Below, piece after piece: positions 53,353-61,761 of a DNA stretch of 64,000 nucleotides. Made by a program: the position numbers and the translations under genes. The DNA lies in NCBI RefSeq assembly GCF_011300215.1, contig NZ_CP049866.1, positions 496,001 to 560,000 on the forward strand. Reading direction: 5' to 3'. Below the pieces are notes generated by a model. The model was not told the origin of the DNA. It saw only the letters and a program-made list of their open reading frames with translations, and did not search any database. The number at the start of each line of letters is the position of its first letter. The stretch's first letter is position 1. This stretch comes from Nocardioides piscis. Lineage in GTDB: Bacteria; Actinomycetota; Actinomycetes; Propionibacteriales; Nocardioidaceae.

Positions 53353-53394
53353 ACTCAAGGCCGCGCGACTCGCGCAGACACGGGGAGGACAACG

Positions 53395-54477
53395 GTGGCC
53401 GAGCGAACTCCGGACCAACTGCGCCTGCGGGCCACGCTGGCCGAGATCGCGCCGGGCACCGCCCTGCGCGACGGCCTCGAGCGAATCCTGCGCGGGCGCA
53501 CCGGCGCGCTGATCGTCCTGGGCATCGACAAGACCGTGGACTCGATCGCCACCGGGGGCTTCACCCTCGACGTGCCCTTCACCGCCACCGGCCTGCGCGA
53601 GCTGGCCAAGATGGATGGCGCGATCATCATCGACAAGGACATCACCCGGATCCATCGAGCGGCCGTGCACCTCATGCCCGACCACACCATCCCCTCCGAG
53701 GAGACCGGCACCCGCCACCGCACCGCCGAGCGCGTTGCCAAGCAGACCGGCTTCCCCGTCGTCTCGGTGTCCCAGTCGATGCAGATCATCGCCGCCTATG
53801 TCGGCCAGATCCGCCACGTGCTGGAGGACTCCGGCCAGATCCTCTCCCGCGCCAACCAGGCCCTCGCCACCCTCGAGCGCTACAAGATGCGCCTCGACGA
53901 GGTGTCCGCGACCCTGTCCGCCCTCGAGATCGAGGACCTGGTGACCGTCCGCGACGTCGCCGTGGTCGCCCAACGGCTCGAGATGGTGACCCGGATCGCG
54001 CGTGAGATCGACGACTACGTCCTCGAGCTCGGCACCGACGGTCGTCTGCTGTCACTCCAGCTCGAGGAGCTGATCACCGGCGTCGACGCCGAGCGCGAGC
54101 TGGTCGTGCGCGACTACCTGCCGACGGGCAAGCGCCGCAAGACCACGCCCGAGTCGATGCTTGCCGACCTGGCCGGCCTGTCCCCCACAGACCTCGTCGA
54201 TCCGGGGTCCGTCGCGGCTGTGCTGGGGCTCGGCACCGGTGAGCACCTCGACGGCGCGGTGGCCCCCCGCGGTCACCGGCTGCTGGCCAAGGTCCCGCGC
54301 CTGCCCAGCCCCGTCGTCGAACGGCTCGTCGAACACTTCGGCGGGCTCCAGCCGCTGCTCTCGGCCACCATCGACGACCTCCAGGCGGTCGAGGGCGTTG
54401 GCGAGCTCCGCGCCCGCAGCGTCCGCGAGGGACTCTCCCGGCTCGCGGAGTCCAGCATCACCGAGCGCTACATCTGA
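53395..54477 (+). CDS. disA: Diadenylate cyclase, DNA integrity scanning protein DisA
   Basis: DisA makes the second messenger cyclic di-AMP from ATP and is inhibited when bound to branched DNA. The 360-residue protein has the cyclase domain with DGA (residues 74-76) and RHR (107-109) active-site motifs. A helical linker and a C-terminal helix-hairpin-helix DNA-binding domain (about 320-350, TIDDLQAVEGVGELRARSVREGL) follow. The GTG at 53395 follows GGGGAGGAC. It lies directly after radA, which regulates DisA in mycobacteria as I recall. No c-di-AMP phosphodiesterase gene is in the window. Confidence 0.97.
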   Translation: MAERTPDQLRLRATLAEIAPGTALRDGLERILRGRTGALIVLGIDKTVDSIATGGFTLDVPFTATGLRELAKMDGAIIIDKDITRIHRAAVHLMPDHTIPSEETGTRHRTAERVAKQTGFPVVSVSQSMQIIAAYVGQIRHVLEDSGQILSRANQALATLERYKMRLDEVSATLSALEIEDLVTVRDVAVVAQRLEMVTRIAREIDDYVLELGTDGRLLSLQLEELITGVDAERELVVRDYLPTGKRRKTTPESMLADLAGLSPTDLVDPGSVAAVLGLGTGEHLDGAVAPRGHRLLAKVPRLPSPVVERLVEHFGGLQPLLSATIDDLQAVEGVGELRARSVREGLSRLAESSITERYI

Positions 54478-54484
54478 GACGAGC

Positions 54485-55288
54485 TCAGCCCTCGGAGTTG
54501 CCGCCGCCCTGCTCACCGGGCGTGTGGGCGGTGTCGCTCTCCCCCGGCGCGGGCGTCGTGTCCCGAGCGGACTTCTTGCTCTGGGGGCGCGGCTTGGGCG
54601 TGACGGTCTTGGTGATGACCTCGCTGGGACGGACGACCAGCTCGAACTGGACGTCGGTGGGTTCGCCGCCCAGGGCGGCTGCTTCGACGTGGTAGAAGCC
54701 CGGCAGGGCCCAGTCGGTGTTCGTGGAGCAGTCCTCGTCGGAGCGTCGTGCGCCCGGCCAGACGACCTGGACCGGCGCGTCGACTGCCTGCCGAACGACG
54801 ACGTCCTGGACCGGGATGCTCGTCGGGCAGTGGCGGCTGCCCCAGATGAAGTCGTCGCCCGAGGTGATGGACACGGTCAGCGTCTCGGCGGAGACGGTCC
54901 AGGTGCAGGCGGGTGTCTCCAAAGCGCGGAGGTTGAGCGTGATCGCGACGTCCGTGTCGCCATACGCCTCGGCCACGACCGGCGTCGCCACGATGTCACT
55001 GTTGGCGCACGGCCCGGTCGGCTCGGCGAGCGGCGGTTCGGTGGGGGTCTGCTTCTTCCGCTTCTTCTTCACCCGCGGTGCGGCAGTCTGCGTCGCAGGG
55101 CTGGTCGTCGAAGCGCCGGCGGTGACGGCCTTCTCCTCCGAGGACGGGTCGGAGGCGTCGCTCGAGCTGCCCAGCAGCTTGGCCACACCGATCACCAGCA
55201 CCAGCGCCATCGCCAGCAGCACGAGCCGGCGGGTCCAGTAGACGCGCGGAGGCAGCGGGCCGCGGGGCTTCAGCGGCGGGGAAGGCAT
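54485..55288 (-). CDS. Membrane protein of unknown function, between disA and mutY
   Basis: I infer a 267-residue single-pass membrane protein: a short proline-rich N-terminus, a helix (about 22-40, LVLLAMALVLVIGVAKLLG), a Ser/Thr/Lys-rich linker with VKKKRKKQT and an extracytoplasmic beta-rich domain. This domain has three or four cysteines (PCANSDIVATPVV, CTWTV, RHCPTSIP, DCSTNTDW). The tail is Pro/Lys/Gly-rich. Its place between disA and mutY on the opposite strand recalls Rv3587c. Function unknown. ATG at 55288; the longer open frame overlaps the mutY promoter. Confidence 0.82.
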   Translation of the reverse strand: MPSPPLKPRGPLPPRVYWTRRLVLLAMALVLVIGVAKLLGSSSDASDPSSEEKAVTAGASTTSPATQTAAPRVKKKRKKQTPTEPPLAEPTGPCANSDIVATPVVAEAYGDTDVAITLNLRALETPACTWTVSAETLTVSITSGDDFIWGSRHCPTSIPVQDVVVRQAVDAPVQVVWPGARRSDEDCSTNTDWALPGFYHVEAAALGGEPTDVQFELVVRPSEVITKTVTPKPRPQSKKSARDTTPAPGESDTAHTPGEQGGGNSEG

Positions 55289-55368
55289 GTCGACACCGTA
55301 GGCAGAGCCGGCGCTCCGGTGGGGCTCCCACACCGTGCAGGGCGGCAATCGACATACGATCTGCGTCG

Positions 55369-56235
55369 ATGAGCGACCTCCACGCCCCCGTCCTCGGGTG
55401 GTACGACGACAACGCCCGCGACCTCGCGTGGCGCTCCCCGTCGGCATCGGCCTGGTCGGTCATGGTCTCGGAGTTCATGCTCCAGCAGACACCCGTGGCC
55501 CGGGTGCTGCCCGTGCACGAGCGCTGGCTGGAGCGCTGGCCGACGCCGGCCGACCTGGCCGTGGAACCGGCCGGGGAGGCGGTGCGCGCCTGGGGCCGAC
55601 TCGGCTATCCGCGCCGTGCCCTGCGACTCCACGCAGCCGCGAGAGCGATCGTCGACGACCACGGCGGGGAGGTGCCGAGGACGTATGCCGAGCTGCTGGC
55701 CCTGCCCGGGATCGGCGACTACACCGCGTCCGCGATCGCCAGCTTCGCCTTCGGACAGCGCCACGTCGTCCTCGACACCAACGTCCGTCGTGTCTTCGCC
55801 CGGGCGGTGGGCGGGACCGAGCTCCCGCCGCCTTCGGTCACCAGGGCCGAGCGAGAGCTGGGCGCCGAGCTGCTCCCGGACGCTCCTGCGCTCGCCGCGA
55901 CCTGGGCGGTCGCGGTGATGGAGCTCGGCGCCCTCGTCTGCACAGCGCGTGACCCCCGCTGCGACTCCTGCCCGATCGCCGACCGGTGCGCCTGGCTGGC
56001 CGCCGGGCGACCGGCGCACGACGGCCCGCCACGCCGTGGCCAGGCCTGGGACGGCACCGACCGGCAGTGCCGCGGCCGGATCATGGCGCTGCTGCGCGAC
56101 CACGACGGGCCCGTCCACTCCTCGCGGATCGACGCAGCGTGGCCCGACGCGACCCAGCGAGAGCGTTGCCTGGCCAGCCTGGTCGCCGACGGGCTGATAA
56201 CGCCGGCTGGCCCCTCGGCATACGCCCTGCCCTGA
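55369..56235 (+). CDS. mutY: A/G-specific adenine glycosylase
   Basis: MutY removes adenine mispaired with 8-oxoguanine. The 288-residue protein has the catalytic E35 in VSEFMLQQTPV and D136 in VVLDTNVRRVF. The helix-hairpin-helix is LPGIGDYTASAIASFAFG (about 112-129), and the four cysteines of the [4Fe-4S] cluster are C191, C198, C201 and C207. The C-terminal NUDIX-like domain of larger MutY proteins is missing, as in many actinobacteria. ATG at 55369; convergent with the next gene, with no gap between stops. Confidence 0.95.
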   Translation: MSDLHAPVLGWYDDNARDLAWRSPSASAWSVMVSEFMLQQTPVARVLPVHERWLERWPTPADLAVEPAGEAVRAWGRLGYPRRALRLHAAARAIVDDHGGEVPRTYAELLALPGIGDYTASAIASFAFGQRHVVLDTNVRRVFARAVGGTELPPPSVTRAERELGAELLPDAPALAATWAVAVMELGALVCTARDPRCDSCPIADRCAWLAAGRPAHDGPPRRGQAWDGTDRQCRGRIMALLRDHDGPVHSSRIDAAWPDATQRERCLASLVADGLITPAGPSAYALP

Positions 56236-56661
56236 TCAGGGGCCGGACCCACCCCCGACCAGTCGCCACTCCCCGTCGCGCTTCGCCAACGAGTAGAACC
56301 ACGTCAGCCTTCCTGGGCCGATCGTCTCGTCACCGCCACGGACCGTGAGCACCGTCGAATAGGTGACCTCGGCGTCAGGGCTCGCTGGCTCGCCGATCGG
56401 CTCGAACGCCTTCACGTCCACCTCGCCGCAGAGCTCACCGTTGCCGACCGTGAACGTGTCGTCACCCAGCCCTGTGGCCGTGCCGCAGTCCTCGGCCACG
56501 AGCGCTGCCAGATAGGTCTCCAGCACGACGGCGTGCGAGGCACCGGCCGGTGGCAGCCGTACGTCGACTGCGGTTGGCCGTGTCTGCTGCCAGACCACGA
56601 GGAGTGCCGCGCACGCCACGCCCATCAGGCCCACCACGACCCACGACCGCCCCGACAGCAT
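56236..56661 (-). CDS. Unknown small membrane-anchored protein
   Basis: A 141-residue protein with an N-terminal hydrophobic helix (about 7-25, WVVVGLMGVACAALLVVW) that could anchor or export it, and a small extracytoplasmic domain with two cysteines (EDCGTATG, GELCGEVDVK) and WFYSLAKRDGEWRLVGGG at the end. This resembles lipoprotein-like accessory domains, but no lipobox is present. I do not recognise the family. The ATG at 56661 is chosen; an ATG at 56712 lies in the palindrome and would add 17 non-conserved residues. Confidence 0.72.
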   Translation of the reverse strand: MLSGRSWVVVGLMGVACAALLVVWQQTRPTAVDVRLPPAGASHAVVLETYLAALVAEDCGTATGLGDDTFTVGNGELCGEVDVKAFEPIGEPASPDAEVTYSTVLTVRGGDETIGPGRLTWFYSLAKRDGEWRLVGGGSGP

Positions 56662-56701
56662 GACCCGATGATGGCAGGACCGGCGCGCGGACCGGCTTGG
56701 G

Positions 56702-56768
56702 GGGATATCCATGGGAGAAACGGGGGTGAAACCGGCCGATCGACCCCCGTTTCTCCCATGGATATCCC
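56702..56768. repeat. Dispersed palindrome, copy 2 (perfect 26-bp arms)
   Basis: Arms at 56702-56727 and 56743-56768 are exact reverse complements over 26 bases; the loop is 15 bases with internal CCGGCCG. Each arm contains the 10-bp ATATCCATGG (EcoRV and NcoI sites touching). The left arm is identical to that of copy 1 at 17978. It lies upstream of the unknown protein gene and downstream of clpC, next to a separate clpC terminator, and is too long for a normal protein operator. Confidence 0.9.
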
Positions 56769-56775
56769 AAGAACG

Positions 56776-56811
56776 ACGCAGCCCCCGGCCGAGGAAGGCC
56801 GGGGGCTGCGT
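56776..56811 (-). terminator. clpC terminator hairpin
   Basis: Perfect 15-bp arms (ACGCAGCCCCCGGCC and its complement GGCCGGGGGCTGCGT) with a 6-base loop (GAGGAA on the plus strand) lie 24 bases beyond the clpC stop. On the minus strand it is followed by TCGTTCTT, a short T-rich tract, so intrinsic termination of clpC is likely. Confidence 0.8.
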
Positions 56812-56835
56812 CAGGTCGTGCGGGGTCCTGCTCTG

Positions 56836-59415
56836 TCAGTCGTCGCTCTTCGGCACGTCGACCGGACCCGTCGAGTCATCAGGTCCTTCGAGCGGAGGCT
56901 CAGCCTCGCCGATCACGTCGGCGGTCTCGAACGGCGGCAGGTCGGGCAGCGCGCTGACCTTCTGACCGTGGAAGGTGAACGTCGCGCTCGGCCCCTCGCC
57001 CTCGACGTCGACCAGCACGATCTGACCGGGGCCGATCTCGCCGAACAGCATCTTCTCGGCCATCACGTCCTCGATCTCGCGCTGGATCGTGCGTCGCAGG
57101 GGACGCGCGCCCAGCACCGGGTCGAAGCCCCGCTCGGCCAGCAGGTTCTTGGCCGGCTGGGTCAGCTCTAGCTGCATGTCGCGGTCCTTGAGCCGCAGCT
57201 CGACGCCCGCGATCATGTTGTCGACCATGGAGACGATCTGCGCCTGCGACAGCGGCGGGAAGACGATGATCTCGTCGACGCGGTTGAGGAACTCGGGCCG
57301 GAAGTGCTGCTTGAGCTCCTCGGAGACCTTGTTCTTCATCCGCTCGTAGGAGTTGTCGTCGCCCGACTGCTGGAAGCCGAGGTTCTGGCCCTTGGCGATG
57401 TCGCGGGTGCCGAGGTTGGTGGTCATGATGATGACGGTGTTCTTGAAGTCGACCACCCGGCCCTGCGAGTCGGTCAGGCGACCTTCCTCGAGGATCTGGA
57501 GGAGGCTGTTGAAGATGTCGGGGTGGGCCTTCTCGACCTCGTCGAAGAGCACCACCGAGAACGGCTTGCGCCGCACCTTCTCGGTCAGCTGACCGCCCTC
57601 CTCGTAGCCGACATAGCCGGGGGGCGAGCCGAAGAGGCGCGAGATCGTGTGCTTCTCGCCGAACTCGCTCATGTCGAGCTGGATCAGCGAGTCCTCGTCA
57701 CCGAACAGGAAGTCGGCCAGCGTCTTGGACAACCAGGTCTTCCCGACTCCCGAGGGGCCGGCGAAGATGAACGAGCCACCGGGGCGCTTGGGGTCCTTGA
57801 GCCCGGCGCGCGTGCGCCGGATGGCGCGGGAGAGGGCCTTGACGGCCTCTTCCTGGCCGATGACGCGCTTGTGGAGCTCGTCCTCCATCTTGAGCAGTCG
57901 GGTCGACTCCTCCTCGGAGAGCTTGACGATCGGGATGCCGGTCGCCACGGCCAGGACCTCGGCGATCAGCTCCTCGTCGACCTCGGCGACCTCGTCCATG
58001 TCACCGGAGCGCCACTGCGTCTCCCGCTCGGACTTGCGGGCGATGAGCTGCTTCTCCTCGTCGCGCAGGCGCGCCGCGGCCTCGAAGTCCTGGCCGTCGA
58101 TGGCGGCTTCCTTGCGCTGGCGGACGTCGGCGATCTTGTCGTCGAACTCGCGCAGGTCGGCCGGCGCCGTCATCCGACGGATGCGCAGCCGCGAGCCGGC
58201 CTCGTCGATCAGGTCGATGGCCTTGTCGGGCAGGAAGCGGTCGGAGATGTAGCGGTCGGCCAGGGTGGCGGCCGAGACGAGCGCCTCGTCGGTGATCGTC
58301 ACGCGGTGGTGGGCCTCGTAGCGGTCGCGGAGCCCCTTGAGCATCTCGATCGTGTGCGCGATCGAGGGCTCCTGGACCTGGATGGGCTGGAAGCGACGCT
58401 CGAGCGCTGCGTCCTTCTCCAGGTACTTGCGGTATTCGTCCAGGGTGGTCGCACCGATCGTCTGCAGCTCGCCCCGGGCCAGCATCGGCTTGAGGATCGA
58501 GGCCGCGTCGATCGCGCCCTCGGCCGCGCCCGCACCGACGAGGGTGTGGATCTCGTCGATGAACAGCACGATGTCGCCGCGCGTGCGGATCTCCTTGAGC
58601 ACCTTCTTGAGGCGCTCCTCGAAGTCCCCGCGATAGCGCGAGCCGGCCACCAGGGCGCCGAGGTCGAGGGTGTAGATGTGCTTGTCCTTGAGCGTCTCGG
58701 GCACGTTGCCCTTGACGATGTCCTGGGCCAGCCCCTCGACGATGGTGGTCTTGCCGACGCCGGGCTCGCCGATCAGGACGGGGTTGTTCTTCGTCCGTCG
58801 CGAGAGGATCTGCATGACCCGCTCGATCTCCTGGCCACGACCGATGACCGGGTCGAGCTTGCCCTCACGGGCAGCCTGGGTCAGGTTGCGTCCGAACTGG
58901 TCGAGGACCAGCGAGCTGGACGGCGTCTCGGATCCCGAGCCGCTCGCGGCAGCACCACTGGCGGCCGATTCCTTGCCCTGGAAGCCCGAGAGCAGCTGGA
59001 TGACCTGCTGGCGCACCCGGTTGAGGTCGGCGCCGAGCTTCTGCAGCACTTGGGCGGCGACGCCTTCACCCTCGCGGATCAGGCCGAGCAGGATGTGCTC
59101 GGTGCCGATGTAGGAGTGGCCCAGCTGGAGCGCCTCGCGCAGCGAGAGCTCGAGCACCTTCTTGGCGCGGGGCGTGAACGGGATGTGTCCCGACGGCGCT
59201 TGCTGGCCCTGGCCGATGATCTCCTCGACCTGGGCGCGGACGGCCTCCAGCGAGATGTCGAGCGACTCCAGCGCCTTCGCGGCGACGCCCTCGCCCTCGT
59301 GGATGAGCCCGAGCAGGATGTGCTCGGTCCCGATGTAGTTGTGGGAGAGCATGCGGGCCTCTTCCTGGGCCAGCACGACAACTCGTCGGGCTCGGTCGGT
59401 GAACCGCTCGAACAT
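56836..59415 (-). CDS. clpC: ATP-dependent Clp protease ATP-binding subunit ClpC
   Basis: ClpC is the AAA+ unfoldase that feeds substrates to ClpP. The 859-residue protein has two N-terminal Clp-N repeats (about 5-70 and 80-145, both with the [26 protein letters not shown] pattern). D1 has Walker [16 protein letters not shown] (about 210), a UVR-containing middle region is about 425-455, and D2 has Walker [13 protein letters not shown] (about 555). It ends in an acidic tail. ATG at 59415; a start 13 codons upstream is in frame but unlikely. A ClgR-like box lies 122-138 bases upstream of the ATG. Confidence 0.97.
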   Translation of the reverse strand: MFERFTDRARRVVVLAQEEARMLSHNYIGTEHILLGLIHEGEGVAAKALESLDISLEAVRAQVEEIIGQGQQAPSGHIPFTPRAKKVLELSLREALQLGHSYIGTEHILLGLIREGEGVAAQVLQKLGADLNRVRQQVIQLLSGFQGKESAASGAAASGSGSETPSSSLVLDQFGRNLTQAAREGKLDPVIGRGQEIERVMQILSRRTKNNPVLIGEPGVGKTTIVEGLAQDIVKGNVPETLKDKHIYTLDLGALVAGSRYRGDFEERLKKVLKEIRTRGDIVLFIDEIHTLVGAGAAEGAIDAASILKPMLARGELQTIGATTLDEYRKYLEKDAALERRFQPIQVQEPSIAHTIEMLKGLRDRYEAHHRVTITDEALVSAATLADRYISDRFLPDKAIDLIDEAGSRLRIRRMTAPADLREFDDKIADVRQRKEAAIDGQDFEAAARLRDEEKQLIARKSERETQWRSGDMDEVAEVDEELIAEVLAVATGIPIVKLSEEESTRLLKMEDELHKRVIGQEEAVKALSRAIRRTRAGLKDPKRPGGSFIFAGPSGVGKTWLSKTLADFLFGDEDSLIQLDMSEFGEKHTISRLFGSPPGYVGYEEGGQLTEKVRRKPFSVVLFDEVEKAHPDIFNSLLQILEEGRLTDSQGRVVDFKNTVIIMTTNLGTRDIAKGQNLGFQQSGDDNSYERMKNKVSEELKQHFRPEFLNRVDEIIVFPPLSQAQIVSMVDNMIAGVELRLKDRDMQLELTQPAKNLLAERGFDPVLGARPLRRTIQREIEDVMAEKMLFGEIGPGQIVLVDVEGEGPSATFTFHGQKVSALPDLPPFETADVIGEAEPPLEGPDDSTGPVDVPKSDD

Positions 59416-59522
59416 GTGCGCTCCTTCACGTCTGTGGTCTGCGGCAGACCTCACGACGTGGACGCTGGGAGGTCAGGCAGACAATGGGCTCAACGCCCGA
59501 CTCCACCCTACGTGTTCCCAAC

Positions 59523-59567
59523 GACGCAGCCGAGGCGTCCGCTGACAGCGAACAGCCCCGGCTGCGT
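59523..59567 (-). terminator. Hairpin after lsr2 enclosing a ClgR-like box
   Basis: Arms ACGCAGCCG and CGGCTGCGT are exact complements of 9 bp around a 27-base loop. It starts 10 bases past the lsr2 stop on the minus strand, so it may end that transcript. The loop holds the palindrome described separately at 59537-59553. Confidence 0.5.
59537..59553. promoter_or_regulatory. ClgR-like operator upstream of clpC
   Basis: GTCCGCTGACAGCGAAC is an imperfect palindrome (GTTCGC, five bases, GCGGAC on the minus strand) that fits the ClgR operator form GTTCGC-N5-GCG. ClgR activates clp genes in Streptomyces, Corynebacterium and Mycobacterium. It lies 122-138 bases upstream of the clpC ATG. The clgR gene itself is not in the window. 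Confidence 0.55.
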
Positions 59568-59576
59568 GACGACGGC

Positions 59577-59903
59577 TCAGTGAGCGGCGTCGTAGGCCTT
59601 CTGGATGTCCGCGGAGATGCGGCCGCGCTCGGAGACGTCCATGCCCTGGCTCCTGGCCCACTCACGCACGTCCTTGGTGTTGGAGCCGCCCGCCGACGAC
59701 GTGGCCTTGCGACCACGACGGCTCGAGCCGCTGACCTTGCGGGCGTGACCCACATAGCCGCTCAGTGCCTCGCGCAACGCCGCGGCGTTGGCGTCGTTGA
59801 GGTCGATCTCGTAGGTCGTGCCGTCCAGACCGAAGGTGAGGGTCTCGTCCGCCTCGCTGCCGTCGATGTCATCGACCAGAGTGATGTTGACCTTTTGCGC
59901 CAT
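59577..59903 (-). CDS. lsr2: Nucleoid-associated protein Lsr2
   Basis: Lsr2 bridges AT-rich DNA and silences xenogeneic genes in actinobacteria. The 108-residue protein has the N-terminal oligomerisation domain (VNITLVDDIDGSEADETLTFGLDGTTYEIDL) and the C-terminal DNA-binding domain with the AT-hook-like RGR (93-95) in SERGRISADIQKAYDAAH. The NTKDVREWARSQG segment is typical. ATG at 59903 follows GAGG. It lies between coaX and clpC, as in mycobacteria (where lysS separates lsr2 from coaX). Confidence 0.97.
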   Translation of the reverse strand: MAQKVNITLVDDIDGSEADETLTFGLDGTTYEIDLNDANAAALREALSGYVGHARKVSGSSRRGRKATSSAGGSNTKDVREWARSQGMDVSERGRISADIQKAYDAAH

Positions 59904-59948
59904 TCGAATTCCTCATTCCATCAAAGACCCCGTGCGGTGGACGTGCAG

Positions 59949-59978
59949 ACAATACGCCCCTTTCAAGTTGGGGAGCAA
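59949..59978 (-). promoter_or_regulatory. Promoter candidate for lsr2
   Basis: On the minus strand TTGCTC (59978-59973) and TATTGT (59954-59949) are 18 bases apart, about 45 bases upstream of the lsr2 start. The surrounding leader is more AT-rich than the genes around it. Match to consensus is moderate. Confidence 0.4.
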
Positions 59979-59993
59979 TTGGCGAATTCACGT

Positions 59994-60776
59994 CTATCGA
60001 CTGATCGAGTTGCGCTCGAACACCAGCCGCAAGCCCTGAAGGGTCAGCCACGGGGAATCGGCGGTGAAACAATCGCATTCATCGCGCACGAGTCCCGACA
60101 GGTGCCCGGTCGATATGACGTTGACGCTCGTCCTCGGCACACCCAGCTCGTCGATCATCCGCGCCACCATTCCCTCGACCTGGGCAGCGACACCGAACAA
60201 CATCCCGCTCTGCAAGGCCTCGACGGTGTTCTTCGCGATGACCGAGCGCGGACGCATCAGCTCGACCTTGCGCAGCTGTGCCCCCCGCCGCCCGAGCGCC
60301 TCGAGGGAGATCTCGATCCCGGGAGCAATAGCGCCACCGACATACTGACCGGAGGCACTCACGACGTCGAACGTCGTCGCGGTTCCGCCGAAATCGACGA
60401 CGATGGCCGGACCCCCGAATTCGTTCGCCGCGGCCAAGGCATTGATGATGCGATCGGCGCCCACTTCGCGCGGATTGTCCATCAGGACCGACACCCCGGT
60501 GCGCACACCGGGTTCGACGACGACACACTCAATGTCCTTGAAATGGCGAGCGAGCATGTCACGCCATTCGTGCAGCACGGCCGGCACCGTCGCACACACG
60601 GCGATGCCGTCCACGGCTCTGCCCGACTCCGCGAGCAACCCGCGCACGAGCACCGCCCACTCGTCGGACGTGCGCCGCTCGTCGGTCGAGACCCGCCAGT
60701 GGGCCACGACGTCGGCGCCGTCGAGGAGCCCCAGCACGGTGTCGGAGTTGCCGATGTCGGCGGCGAGCAGGCTCAT
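59994..60776 (-). CDS. coaX: Type III pantothenate kinase
   Basis: CoaX phosphorylates pantothenate, the first step of CoA synthesis. The 260-residue ASKHA-fold protein has the phosphate loop LLAADIGNSDTVLGLLDG (residues about 3-20), VGADRIINALAA, IVVDFGGTATTFDVV and GGAIAPGIEISLEAL. Type III enzymes need a monovalent cation and are insensitive to CoA feedback. It lies downstream of panC-panD-nadB-nadC, so one segment supplies pantothenate and starts CoA synthesis. ATG at 60776; an in-frame ATG 11 codons upstream is also possible. Confidence 0.95.
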   Translation of the reverse strand: MSLLAADIGNSDTVLGLLDGADVVAHWRVSTDERRTSDEWAVLVRGLLAESGRAVDGIAVCATVPAVLHEWRDMLARHFKDIECVVVEPGVRTGVSVLMDNPREVGADRIINALAAANEFGGPAIVVDFGGTATTFDVVSASGQYVGGAIAPGIEISLEALGRRGAQLRKVELMRPRSVIAKNTVEALQSGMLFGVAAQVEGMVARMIDELGVPRTSVNVISTGHLSGLVRDECDCFTADSPWLTLQGLRLVFERNSISR

Positions 60777-60822
60777 CCCTCGTCCACGGGCTGTCTGGTG
60801 GACTCGCACGAGCCGCGCACGG

Positions 60823-61761
60823 TCACGTCAGTGCCCCGTCCTGCTCAGCGACGCGCGGGTCGGCTTCGTCCACGAGGTCCATGCCCAGGTCGAAGACCTT
60901 CACCGAGTGGGTCAGGGCTCCCACCGAGATGTAGTCGACACCGGTCTCGCCGACCTCACGCGCCCGCTCGAGCGTGAGACCACCCGAGGCCTCCAGCACC
61001 GCGCGGCCGGCATTGATCCGCACTGCCTCGGCCATCGTCTCGGTCGACATGTTGTCGAGCAGGATCCGCTGGCAGCCTGCGTCGAGCAGCTCGCGCAGCT
61101 GGTCGAGGTCGGTGACCTCGACCTCGACGGGCAGACCGGGGAAGGCCGAGCGCAGGGCCTCGAGAGCCGGCACGACCCCACCGGCTGCGATGACGTGGTT
61201 GTCCTTGACCATCGCCATGTCGGACAGCGAGAAGCGGTGGTTGACCCCACCGCCGCACCGGACGGCGTATTTCTGCAACGCTCGCCAGCCGGGCAGGGTC
61301 TTGCGGGTGTCGAGGACCTTCGCCGTCGTGCCCTCGAGCGCGTCGACCCAGTGCGCGGTGCCGGTCGCCACTCCCGAGAGGTGGCTGGCGTAGTTGAGGG
61401 CCGTCCGCTCTGCTGTCAGCAGCCCGCGGGTGGGACCTGCGACGCGCATGACCACGTCGCCGGGGCCGACGCGAGTCCCGTCGGGGACCCGGTCGGTGAT
61501 CTGGACCGACTCCCCCATGACCTGGGCGAACACCATGGCCGCGACCCCGAGCCCGGCCACGACGCCAGGCTCGCGCGCGGCGAAGTCAGCCCGGCCGCGG
61601 GCGTCCGCGGAGATGGTCGCGGCACTCGTGGCGTCGACGGCACCGCCGGGGAGGTCCTCGGCGAGCGCTCGCTCGATGTCGGCATACAGCGCCTCCGGGT
61701 CGAGCCCCGCGTCGGTGATCTCGCGCAGGAGCTCGGGCGGCAGGTCGGCGTACGGCGTCAT
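60823..61761 (-). CDS. nadC: Nicotinate-nucleotide pyrophosphorylase (carboxylating)
   Basis: NadC makes nicotinate mononucleotide from quinolinate and PRPP. The 312-residue protein shows the family sequences RTALNYASHLSGVATGTAHWVDAL, VLDTRKTLPGWRALQKYAVRCGGGVNHR and SLSDMAMVKDNHV, with catalytic lysines. EVEVTDLDQLRELLDAG and GVDYISVGALTHSV follow. It overlaps nadB (ATGA). The longer open frame upstream only shadows nadB. nadA was not found in the window. Confidence 0.96.
   Translation of the reverse strand: MTPYADLPPELLREITDAGLDPEALYADIERALAEDLPGGAVDATSAATISADARGRADFAAREPGVVAGLGVAAMVFAQVMGESVQITDRVPDGTRVGPGDVVMRVAGPTRGLLTAERTALNYASHLSGVATGTAHWVDALEGTTAKVLDTRKTLPGWRALQKYAVRCGGGVNHRFSLSDMAMVKDNHVIAAGGVVPALEALRSAFPGLPVEVEVTDLDQLRELLDAGCQRILLDNMSTETMAEAVRINAGRAVLEASGGLTLERAREVGETGVDYISVGALTHSVKVFDLGMDLVDEADPRVAEQDGALT

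Noticed and set aside
56701..56965. Small gene starting MGETGV inside the copy 2 palindrome
   Set aside because: The same peptide is readable in both directions because of the symmetry, and the rest is antisense to the terminator and clpC. Kept only as a remark.
57304..59583. 759-residue plus-strand frame over clpC
   Set aside because: Antisense to clpC, whose motifs are complete and certain.
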